A DNA stretch of 10,598 nucleotides from Actinomycetes bacterium. Lineage in GTDB: Bacteria; Actinomycetota; Acidimicrobiia; Acidimicrobiales; JAJYPT01. The notes under the pieces were generated by a model that was given only the letters and a program-made list of their open reading frames with translations, was not told the DNA's origin and made no database searches. Positions 1 to 6,999 of this stretch are shown in pieces (the stretch's first letter is position 1; the number at the start of each line of letters is the position of its first letter). A program made the position numbers and the translations under genes. The stretch covers positions 1 to 10,598 of the forward strand of contig JAJYPT010000046.1 in assembly GCA_021795135.1 (NCBI GenBank), in the 5' to 3' direction.

Positions 1-1
1 T

Positions 2-1699
2 ACAGATATGTCTGGAGATATATCTGTAGGAACTTTAGTTAGGATCCCTTTAGGTCCACGCAAAGTCAATGGCTGGGTAGTGTCCAAAAGTGATAAGACT
101 GATTATTCTTCAAAACTACGTCCAATTGATTCCATAAGAGGAATTGGACCTAATTTAGAAATCATAGAGCTTGCTAAATGGGCTGCTTGGCGCTGGGCTG
201 GAAACAGAGCACGATTTTTGTCTTTGGCTTCTCCACCTAAGTTAATTAAACAGCTACCTTCTTTGGAAATAAATATAACAGCTCCTTCGGTTGCAATACC
301 TTTTGATTTTCGCCATCCTAAGTCTTTGGTACAGTTTCCACCTACCCGAGATCCTTTTTGCTTTATTCAAGGGGTGGCTGAACTAGCTAGAAAGAACAAA
401 GGCTCAGCTTTGGTCTTGGTGCCAAATAAAGAAGAAGCAACTTGTTTGGCATCAAAACTTCAAAGTATTGGTTGGAGGGTAGCTCTTATGCCAAATGAGT
501 GGGCAAAAGCATCCTCAGGTGAATGTATTGTAATAGGTACTCGTTCTGCTGCTTGGGCTCCTGTGCCTAATTTATGTGGAGTGGTGGTTCTAGATGCCCA
601 TGAACAAGCCTATAAAGAACAGAGGTCTCCTGTTTGGAATGCATGGCAAGTAGCAGCCAAAAGAGCAGAACGCAATAAAGCTCCTTGTCTATTGCTTAGC
701 CCTTGTCCGAGCCTAGATTTGTTAGATTGGTCTAATCCTACTCGCTTGACTAGAACCGAAGAAAGAAACGGTTGGTCTTTACTTCATATAATTGACAGAA
801 GAAAAGATGATCCAAGATCAGGATTATTTTCTTCAGAACTTGTTGGTTTGATTAGAAAAAAAATAGAACAAAAAGGCAGAGTTCTTTGTGTCCTAAATAG
901 GCTGGGTCGTAGCAGATTGTTAAGCTGTCAAGATTGTCATGAATTAATCCGTTGTGAGAACTGCGCAGGGGCAATGAAAGAAGACAATGCAGCTTTAGTT
1001 TGTTATTTGTGTGGGCACACACGTCCATTTATTTGTGCAAAATGTTCTTCTTTACAACTCAAAACTTTAGTCGTGGGCGTAAATAGAGCTAAAGAACAGC
1101 TAGAGGCTTTAGTGGGAGTTTCAGTTGGAGAAATAACTTCTCAAGATGATCTACAGGGCAAAGAACTCAAACAATTAATTTCTTCTCACCAAGTTTTTAT
1201 TGGCACTCAAGCTATTTTTACTAAATTTAGTATCGCAGATATGATTGTCTTTGTTGATTTTGATCAACTAGTTCTCAGTCCTAGATATCGCTCTAATGAA
1301 GAAGCAATGGCTATGTTGGCCTATAGTTCTAGGATTTTGAGAGGAAGACAGTCAAATTCTCGCATAGTAATCCAAACCAGAACCACAGATCATATTGTTC
1401 TAAAGGCTGCTTTGCATGCGGATCCTTCTTTGATGTGGGATCAAGAATGGGAGATACGCAACCTATTATCTATGCCTCCGGTAAAACAAGTTGCTCTTAT
1501 AACAGGTACTAACAGTGCTCAATATATTGAACAACTAAGAAATAGAATAGCTAACCAAGAAGGTTTTGAAATCCTGGGTTCTTTAGATACGGGCTGGCTT
1601 GTAAAATCCCAAAGTCTAACCATGTTATGTGATGTTTTGGAAAATGTTCCAAAACCTTCTAGCGGGATCAAAATCCAAGTGGATCCTTGGAGTATCTGA
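2..1699 (+). CDS. priA: Primosomal protein N' (PriA), helicase-dead actinobacterial type, 5' partial
   Basis: PriA reloads the replisome at collapsed forks. The reading frame is open to the left edge: Thr-Asp precede the ATG at 8, and the text from there (VGTLVRIPLG, GWVV) matches the middle of the N-terminal DNA-binding domain, so the true start lies outside the window. Counting from the ATG at 8, eight cysteines form the two zinc sites: C307, C310, C316, C319 and C332, C335, C343, C346. The helicase core is recognisable but degenerate. No Walker A (GxGKT) precedes the ALVLVPNKEEA strand, the DEEH box reads DAHE (196-199), SAT reads SPCP, and the GRAGR motif VI reads ILRGRQ. GTQA of motif V remains. 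Actinobacterial PriA is known to have lost ATPase motifs, so this protein probably binds DNA structures without unwinding them. It heads the priA-def-fmt-rsmB cluster. The stop is TGA at 1697. Confidence 0.9.
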   Translation, partial: TDMSGDISVGTLVRIPLGPRKVNGWVVSKSDKTDYSSKLRPIDSIRGIGPNLEIIELAKWAAWRWAGNRARFLSLASPPKLIKQLPSLEINITAPSVAIPFDFRHPKSLVQFPPTRDPFCFIQGVAELARKNKGSALVLVPNKEEATCLASKLQSIGWRVALMPNEWAKASSGECIVIGTRSAAWAPVPNLCGVVVLDAHEQAYKEQRSPVWNAWQVAAKRAERNKAPCLLLSPCPSLDLLDWSNPTRLTRTEERNGWSLLHIIDRRKDDPRSGLFSSELVGLIRKKIEQKGRVLCVLNRLGRSRLLSCQDCHELIRCENCAGAMKEDNAALVCYLCGHTRPFICAKCSSLQLKTLVVGVNRAKEQLEALVGVSVGEITSQDDLQGKELKQLISSHQVFIGTQAIFTKFSIADMIVFVDFDQLVLSPRYRSNEEAMAMLAYSSRILRGRQSNSRIVIQTRTTDHIVLKAALHADPSLMWDQEWEIRNLLSMPPVKQVALITGTNSAQYIEQLRNRIANQEGFEILGSLDTGWLVKSQSLTMLCDVLENVPKPSSGIKIQVDPWSI

Positions 1700-1848
1700 T
1701 TTATATATCTACAGCCCTATATTTATAATAAAAACTTATATTTATTCTAAATATAGCCGACAGTATAGTAGTTGTTATAAAAGAAAGAATTTTGGGTATC
1801 TTCATAGTATTTAAAGCTGTTACATTATTTTTATATATTATTGTCTTT

Positions 1849-1854
1849 TATAAG
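1849..1854 (+). promoter_or_regulatory. Possible -10 box for the GGDEF-EAL gene
   Basis: TATAAG lies 32 bases before the ATG at 1887, in a very AT-rich 187-bp gap after priA. The same hexamer serves as the -10 candidate of the tRNA gene at 8778. No good -35 is seen 16-18 bases upstream (only T-rich sequence), so this is a weak call. It implies that the signalling gene is transcribed apart from priA. Confidence 0.25.
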
Positions 1855-1875
1855 GTTTTTTACCTAAATCTCACT

Positions 1876-1883
1876 AAGGTGGG
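1876..1883 (+). promoter_or_regulatory. Ribosome binding site of the GGDEF-EAL gene
   Basis: AAGGTGGG lies three bases before the ATG at 1887 and is one base off the consensus AAGGAGG. It is among the clearest Shine-Dalgarno sequences in the window and supports the ATG as start. Confidence 0.6.
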
Positions 1884-1886
1884 TTT

Positions 1887-4175
1887 ATGAGCGAAGTATC
1901 TAGGCTTTATGACTATGAACAAGTCGAACAGAAGTTAGTCCTAGAAGGACTACCTGGACTAGCCATGGTAATAGATTATTCTTCGACTCCTAGACTTTTA
2001 GGTGCTAGTAAAGATGTTTTGAATATTTTGGATCTTGAGCTAGACAAAGTAGTTGGGCTAAATATGGAACAAGTTGTAGATCCTAACTATCTAAGTTCTA
2101 TAAATAATAGAGTTCAACAACTTAGTACTGAGTTTGAACGCTATCATATGGCAAAAAGATCTGAGCTTTCCTATAGGGTTATATCTGAGCAATTACCCAA
2201 AGAAGAATCTATTTGTTTTGCTCGAGCTAATTCGATTCAGATTGAGTCTAATTTAGTTGTAAGTTTTAGATTTGGAAAATTATCCCAAGTTTTTTGGCAA
2301 GCATTCCAAGTTGGGGAAAAAGACCCTAATAAAGTTTTGTTATTTCAAGAAGCTCACATTTTAGAAATGATTGCAAGCAGGCAGGATCTTCCAAAGGTTC
2401 TAGATGCAATTAGAGAGTCTATAGAGGTATTTTCAGGTGCAAAAGCTGCCATTTTTATTGTTGAAAACAATTCTGAAATTGTCCTAGGCGGACTTAGCAA
2501 TCAAGATGTTGCAGTAAGAGAATTTATAAATACCACAATTGCAAGTGATATGAAATCTCCTTGGGATGAGGTGATCCTAAAAGGGGAACCAATTGTAATA
2601 TCTGATTTAAAACAAAATAAAAACTGGAAAAAATTTTCTTCTATTGCAACTAAATACGGGATCCAATCCCTTTGGATTTTTCCTGTGGTCAATTCTTATG
2701 GTCAAACTATTGGAATCATATGTGTTTGTTATCCCTATTCCAATTCTCCCAAAACTGGACAATGGTGGCCAATATGGGTTCATGGTCATATGTGTGAGAT
2801 AGCTATTGAACAAAAAAGATCTGAAGATAAAATAGCCCAAAATTTTCTATATGATCAGTTGACTGGTTTAGCAAACCGAGCTCTTTTTCTAGATCGCCTA
2901 ACTCAAGCTACTACGAGAACTTTTAGTAGAATCAAAGAAGCAATTTCTGTTTTGTATATTGATTTGGATAATTTTAAAGCTATCAATGAAACTTTGGGTC
3001 ATAAAATTGGAGATGAAATTCTTCTTGTTTTATCTAATAGAATAAAAAATTTTTTGCCACTAAATTTTACACCTGCTCGTTTTGGTGGAGATGATTTTGC
3101 TGTTTTATGTGACCACGTTTCTACTCAGCAAGAAGCTTTGGATTTTGCTCTTCAGTTAAGTAATATCATTGCTGAACCAATGGAACTATATGGCAGGAGG
3201 GTAGTAGTAACAGCAAGTATAGGAGTTGCTGTTTCAAAAGAATCCTCCGGTGCAGAAGCTTTGCTTATGAATGCAGATGTAGCAATGTATAGGGCTAAAA
3301 GGCGAGGTAGAGGAAATGTAGAAATTTTTGAACCTAAAATGTATTCTAAGGCCGTTATGAGGTTCAATTCTGAACAAGATTTACGTCTAGCTTTAGAAAG
3401 AGATGAATTATTCTTAGAATATCAGCCTAAAGTTGATTTAAATTCCTTGGAACTAGTAGGGGTAGAGGCCCTATGTCGGTGGAAACATCCAACTTTGGGA
3501 ATGATACCCCCAGATAAATTTATTCCCCTAGCAGAAGAAACGGGTTTGATTTTTCCTTTGGGGGAGTGGGTTTTAAATACAGCAGCCAAACAAGGTGCTT
3601 TGTGGAGTAATAGTAAAAGCAATAGCTGGAACAGGTCAATTAAAGTTTCTGTAAATGTTTCTGTAAAGCAATTTAGTAAGCCAAATATTGTAAAACAAGT
3701 TCAATATGCCATAGATCAAGCTCATTTAGATCCAAGACTGTTTTGTTTAGAAATTACTGAGAGTCAAGTAATCAAAGATGCTACTCCTAGTTTGAATCTT
3801 ATTAGAGATAGCGGAATAAGTATAAGTTTGGATGATTTCGGAACTGGATATTGTTCTTTGAGTTATTTGAAACAGTTACCATTAGACGAGGTAAAAATAG
3901 ATAAATCTTTTGTAGATGGTCTATATATAAGATCAGATAATTTAGAAAAAGCAATAGGTACAAAAGCTACTCCAATTGATTTTGCCATTATTAGAGCAGT
4001 TATTATGATGGCAAAAGCACTACATATACAAGTTGTGGGAGAAGGAGTAGAAGAAATGGGCCAAGTAGAAGCTTTGAGGTCTTTGGGATGTAATTTGGGA
4101 CAAGGGTTTTATTTTGGAAAATCTCAATCGGCTCAAATGATTGAACAATTGATGAAAAATCAAATACAAGCTTAA
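1887..4175 (+). CDS. PAS-GAF-GGDEF-EAL cyclic-di-GMP signalling protein
   Basis: Predicted to make and/or break cyclic di-GMP under control of two sensor domains. An N-terminal PAS-like region covers about 14-125 and a GAF domain about 155-315. The GGDEF domain begins at DQLTGLANR (323). It has the metal residue D359 and a signature GGDDF at 400-404, where the usual fourth-position Glu is Asp. There is no RxxD inhibitory site five residues upstream. The EAL domain looks complete: EALCRW from 527, an NVS strand, LEITES, DDFGTG at 649-654, VKID, E719 in GEGVEE, and QGF. About 13 extra residues lie between FVDGL (675-679) and IIRA, compared with typical EAL domains. There is no membrane segment or signal peptide, so it should be cytosolic. 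From motif content, phosphodiesterase activity is the safer prediction; cyclase activity is uncertain. The gene sits between priA and def, which are normally close neighbours. Confidence 0.92.
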   Translation: MSEVSRLYDYEQVEQKLVLEGLPGLAMVIDYSSTPRLLGASKDVLNILDLELDKVVGLNMEQVVDPNYLSSINNRVQQLSTEFERYHMAKRSELSYRVISEQLPKEESICFARANSIQIESNLVVSFRFGKLSQVFWQAFQVGEKDPNKVLLFQEAHILEMIASRQDLPKVLDAIRESIEVFSGAKAAIFIVENNSEIVLGGLSNQDVAVREFINTTIASDMKSPWDEVILKGEPIVISDLKQNKNWKKFSSIATKYGIQSLWIFPVVNSYGQTIGIICVCYPYSNSPKTGQWWPIWVHGHMCEIAIEQKRSEDKIAQNFLYDQLTGLANRALFLDRLTQATTRTFSRIKEAISVLYIDLDNFKAINETLGHKIGDEILLVLSNRIKNFLPLNFTPARFGGDDFAVLCDHVSTQQEALDFALQLSNIIAEPMELYGRRVVVTASIGVAVSKESSGAEALLMNADVAMYRAKRRGRGNVEIFEPKMYSKAVMRFNSEQDLRLALERDELFLEYQPKVDLNSLELVGVEALCRWKHPTLGMIPPDKFIPLAEETGLIFPLGEWVLNTAAKQGALWSNSKSNSWNRSIKVSVNVSVKQFSKPNIVKQVQYAIDQAHLDPRLFCLEITESQVIKDATPSLNLIRDSGISISLDDFGTGYCSLSYLKQLPLDEVKIDKSFVDGLYIRSDNLEKAIGTKATPIDFAIIRAVIMMAKALHIQVVGEGVEEMGQVEALRSLGCNLGQGFYFGKSQSAQMIEQLMKNQIQA

Positions 4176-4193
4176 TTTAAAAAGCTTATTTTT
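4168..4193 (+). terminator. Weak candidate terminator after the GGDEF-EAL gene
   Basis: Two AAGCTT hexamers (4168-4173 and 4182-4187) can form a 6-bp stem with an 8-base loop, followed by A and five T. The stem is short and AT-rich and overlaps the stop codon, so it may only attenuate read-through into def. Confidence 0.3.
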
Positions 4194-4230
4194 ACATATT
4201 AGAGAACTATTTCAAACTACTGTTAATAGT

Positions 4231-4728
4231 ATGGCTATACGTCCAATTAGAGTATTTGGTGATCCAGTTTTAAAACAACGTGCTGATGAGATTCTCAATT
4301 GGGATGACAATTTAAAATTGTTGGCTCAAGACATGTTAGATACTATGTATGATGCACCTGGAGTTGGATTAGCAGGTCCTCAAGTTGGGGTCCAAAAAAG
4401 GATTTTTGTCTATGACATTGGACAAGGTCCAAATGTTGTAATCAATCCTGTTTTATCTCAATTTGAAGGCGAATGGGACTACGATGAAGGATGTCTGTCT
4501 GTTCCTGGGCTATATTGGGAAATACAACGACCCAAGCGGGTTCATCTAGAAGCATATAATTTAGAACAAGAAAAGATTTCTATAGATGCTGATGAATTAT
4601 TGGCAAGAGTGTTTCAACATGAAACAGACCACCTAGATGGAATTTTACTAATAGATCGCCTAGATCCAAAACGTAGGAAACAAGCTATGAAAAGCCTGCG
4701 AGAACAATCCTTGCAAGACAACGTCTAA
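4231..4728 (+). CDS. def: Peptide deformylase
   Basis: Removes the formyl group from the N-terminal methionine of nascent proteins, at the ribosome exit. At 165 residues it has normal family length. All three active-site motifs are visible. Motif I is GVGLAGPQ (44-51, with catalytic Q51); its usual second Ala is Gly49. Motif II is EGCLS with metal ligand C88. Motif III is HETDH (130-134), with H130 and H134 as metal ligands and E131 as catalytic base. The start MAIRPI...GDPVL matches the family, so the ATG is secure although no Shine-Dalgarno is visible within 15 bases; leaderless or weakly initiated translation is possible. fmt, which makes the substrate for this pathway, follows after 24 bases. 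Confidence 0.97.
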   Translation: MAIRPIRVFGDPVLKQRADEILNWDDNLKLLAQDMLDTMYDAPGVGLAGPQVGVQKRIFVYDIGQGPNVVINPVLSQFEGEWDYDEGCLSVPGLYWEIQRPKRVHLEAYNLEQEKISIDADELLARVFQHETDHLDGILLIDRLDPKRRKQAMKSLREQSLQDNV

Positions 4729-4738
4729 TAATATTATT

Positions 4739-4749
4739 AGGAAGAGGAA
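4739..4749 (+). promoter_or_regulatory. Ribosome binding site for the CTG start of fmt
   Basis: The purine run AGGAAGAGGAA directly precedes the CTG at 4753. AGGA at its left end is about ten bases from the codon and GAGG about five, which is suitable spacing for either. It begins inside the in-frame TAG stop (4738-4740), so the fmt frame cannot reach further upstream. It is strong support for initiation at 4753. Confidence 0.6.
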
Positions 4750-4752
4750 CAC

Positions 4753-5661
4753 CTGACTAAGCTGATTTATTTAGGAACCCCTGAACTGGCGGTCAAGCCA
4801 CTACAAGTTCTTGTAAATCAAGGTCATCAGATTATAAAAGTTGTAACTAGACCTGATAAAAAAAGAACCCGGGGATCTTCTTTGTCACCAAGTCCTGTCA
4901 AAAAAGCTGCTTTGGAGATGGGTTTAGATGTAGTTTACAACGTAGAAGAATGTATAGGCGCAGGTGCTGAACTTGGAGTAGTTGTGGCGTTTGGATCTTT
5001 GATCAAGCCAGAGGTACTAGAGCATCTAGATATGGTTAACTTGCATTTTTCTTTGCTTCCTAGATGGAGAGGCGCTGCTCCTTTGCAGCGAGCTATCTTG
5101 GCAGGAGATAGCTACACAGGTGTATGTCTGATGGCCTTAGAACAAGGTCTAGACACGGGTCCAATTTATGATTGCAAGAAGGTACCCATTCATCTTGGTC
5201 AACCTTTAGACCAAATTAGAGACCAGTTAGTAGAACATGGTTGCCAAATGTTGATCCAAAGACTCAAAGATGGAAAAGCATCTCTTGGAGTTCCAACTCC
5301 CCAAGTGGGAGAGCCTACTTATGCTAAAAAAATATCTAAAGAGGAGTTATTTCTAGACTGGAAAAATTCAGCTGAATTCTTATTGAGAATTATCAGCTTA
5401 GGTCAAGCTTGGACAATTTTTAGAGGTGTTAGAGTAAAAGTTATCCAAGCTAGAATTATTCCTCAAATCAAGCTAGATCCAGGTTTGGTTTTAGATGCGA
5501 AACAAGTAAATGGTATTGATGTAAGTAAAAAATTAATACTGGGAACTTCTACAAATGCTTTAGAACTTGTAGAAGTCCAACCCGCAGGTAAAAAACCAAT
5601 TAGTGGTTTTAGCTGGAAAAATGGTTTAAATTTAAAAGCAGGGGAAAGATTTGGCAGATGA
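4753..5661 (+). CDS. fmt: Methionyl-tRNA formyltransferase, apparent CTG start
   Basis: Transfers a formyl group from 10-formyl-tetrahydrofolate to initiator Met-tRNA. The frame is open only from 4741, after TAG at 4738, and has no ATG, GTG or TTG before the TTG at 4882. Starting there would lose 43 residues of conserved core. Translation from CTG at 4753 gives (M)TKLIYLGTPELAV and then the conserved TRPDKKR and LSPSPVK, the exact N-terminal pattern of the family, and a 302-residue protein of usual length. Catalytic residues are N96 and H98 in NLHFSLLP and D134 in LDTGPIY; the 38-residue N-to-D spacing equals that of E. coli N106/D144. RGAAP of the folate-binding loop is present. The C-terminal OB-fold domain begins near 205. 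The 3' end overlaps rsmB by 11 bp. Confidence 0.93.
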   Translation: MTKLIYLGTPELAVKPLQVLVNQGHQIIKVVTRPDKKRTRGSSLSPSPVKKAALEMGLDVVYNVEECIGAGAELGVVVAFGSLIKPEVLEHLDMVNLHFSLLPRWRGAAPLQRAILAGDSYTGVCLMALEQGLDTGPIYDCKKVPIHLGQPLDQIRDQLVEHGCQMLIQRLKDGKASLGVPTPQVGEPTYAKKISKEELFLDWKNSAEFLLRIISLGQAWTIFRGVRVKVIQARIIPQIKLDPGLVLDAKQVNGIDVSKKLILGTSTNALELVEVQPAGKKPISGFSWKNGLNLKAGERFGR

Positions 5662-6772
5662 AAGAAGAATAAGTCTAAAGGTCTTACTTCGTATTGAACA
5701 AGGAGCTTTTGCCAATTTGGTTCTTCGTTCTATTTTGCAATCTACTAAATCAAATCCTAAACAAGCTGGACTGATTACTGAGTTAGTATATGGCACAACT
5801 AGAATGCGTCGTAGTTGTGATTATGTAATAGATTTATTTGTTACAAAGCTACCTATTGAAAACTTAGCTAGAGTTGCCCTACGACTTGGGGTATATCAAA
5901 TACTTTTTACAGACATTCCTCCTCATGCAGCTGTATCAGAAACTGTTGAAGTAGTACCTAAGCGTTTGAAAGGACTTGTAAATGCAGTTTTACGTAAAGT
6001 GTCCTTATCAGGTCCTATTTTATGGCCTAGTGAAGCAGTTGCACTTAGTTATCCTGATTGGATAATAAACAAGACAATTAAAGACTTGGGTAAACAAGAT
6101 GCTTTAGCAGCTTTGGAATATATGAACAAACCAGCTAAAGCAACAATTCGTTTTGATGGCTATGCCCAAGATAAATCCTCTCAATTGGTAAGTGAAATAT
6201 TGCCAAATCTTGAAGGAGATATTTTAGATCTATGCGCAGCTCCAGGAGGAAAAACTACCTATTTAGCTACTAAGTTTCCTTCTAAAAATTTAGTAGCTAC
6301 TGATTTGCATTTTCATCGGGTTAAATTAATCCAATCTAATATTTCTAGTTTAGATTTAACTAACATTTATACCCTGGTTTGTGACTCTACAAATTCACCT
6401 TTTGCTTCAGGTAGTTTTTCAAATGTATTAATTGATGCTCCTTGTTCTGGCTTTGGGGTACTTGGGAAAAGAGCTGATGCAAGATGGAGGATTGAAGAAA
6501 AAGATATTGATGATTTAGTTGATTTACAAAAAAATCTTCTAATAGAAGCAATTCGTCTAACCAAACCAGGTGGAAATATCATCTATAGCGTGTGTACCTT
6601 TTCTAGAGAAGAAACTATCGAAATCGATAGGTGGTTAGAACAATTTTATCCTAATTTATTTGCCAAATTCCCAGTTGGATCTCCCTGGAAAAAATTAGGC
6701 AGAGGTGGAGTTATCCTTCCCCACGACCAAGATAACGATGGAATGTATGTACTTAGTCTGACCAAGTCCTAA
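5651..6772 (+). CDS. rsmB: 16S rRNA (cytosine-967-C5)-methyltransferase RsmB
   Basis: Methylates C967 (E. coli numbering) of 16S rRNA using S-adenosylmethionine. A NusB-like RNA-binding domain covers about 1-130 (TELVYGTTR is its signature). The Rossmann methyltransferase follows: SAM-binding DLCAAPGGKT, acidic strand end VATDLH, motif IV DAPCSG with C265, motif VI SVCTF with catalytic C315, and the C-terminal DNDGMYV typical of the family. At 373 residues it is shorter than the usual 430-450, mainly through compact linkers; no motif is missing. The start is TTG at 5651, six bases after AGGGG (5640-5644) and inside the fmt 3' end. The ATG at 5658 is out of frame and stops after four codons. 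The overlap implies translational coupling to fmt. Confidence 0.95.
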   Translation: MADERRISLKVLLRIEQGAFANLVLRSILQSTKSNPKQAGLITELVYGTTRMRRSCDYVIDLFVTKLPIENLARVALRLGVYQILFTDIPPHAAVSETVEVVPKRLKGLVNAVLRKVSLSGPILWPSEAVALSYPDWIINKTIKDLGKQDALAALEYMNKPAKATIRFDGYAQDKSSQLVSEILPNLEGDILDLCAAPGGKTTYLATKFPSKNLVATDLHFHRVKLIQSNISSLDLTNIYTLVCDSTNSPFASGSFSNVLIDAPCSGFGVLGKRADARWRIEEKDIDDLVDLQKNLLIEAIRLTKPGGNIIYSVCTFSREETIEIDRWLEQFYPNLFAKFPVGSPWKKLGRGGVILPHDQDNDGMYVLSLTKS

Positions 6773-6931
6773 CTTGGATTTACCAAAGGGATCGTTGGAA
6801 ATCCTATGACTTTAGTTCTGGAAGTAGTTCGAATCACAAAAGATAATAAGTGAATTTTTTCAGGAATTGTAAGAAGATATGAGACAAGTTCTAAAGATAA
6901 CAACAATAATCTAAGTTATAGACACTTGGCT
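6773..6931. other. Non-coding gap after rsmB
   Basis: About 160 bases between the rsmB stop and the terminator hairpin. They hold one 15-codon ORF (6806-6853), in frame with rsmB and followed by further open codons. It has no Shine-Dalgarno and no recognisable product. In many Actinomycetota rpe follows rsmB; no trace of it is visible here. Confidence 0.4.
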
Positions 6932-6979
6932 AAAACTATTAGATAGGACTTGGGATCCAGCCCTATCTAATAGTTTTTT
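6932..6979. terminator. Bidirectional rho-independent terminator
   Basis: A 16-bp perfect inverted repeat (6932-6947 with 6962-6977) encloses a 14-base loop containing GGATCC. The forward strand ends in six T; the reverse strand also ends in a four-T run because the left arm begins AAAA. It lies between convergent genes and can stop both the fmt-rsmB transcript and that of the minus-strand phosphatase gene. Confidence 0.88.
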
Positions 6980-6999
6980 ATTATTTATAATAGAAAAAC

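Noticed and set aside
1629..1814. 61-residue ORF after priA
   Set aside because: It begins inside priA in another frame, has no Shine-Dalgarno and its product is low-complexity Tyr/Ser/Lys text typical of AT-rich spacer.
1862..1880. Hairpin hiding the ribosome binding site of the GGDEF-EAL gene
   Set aside because: Only a 4-bp ACCT/AGGT stem can form; too weak to regard as a switch.
4882..5661. fmt starting at TTG 4882
   Set aside because: It would remove the conserved first 43 residues that are in frame and match the family; CTG 4753 fits better.
6806..6853. 15-codon ORF after rsmB, in frame with it past the stop
   Set aside because: No ribosome binding site or recognisable product; RsmB already ends with its normal C-terminal motif.
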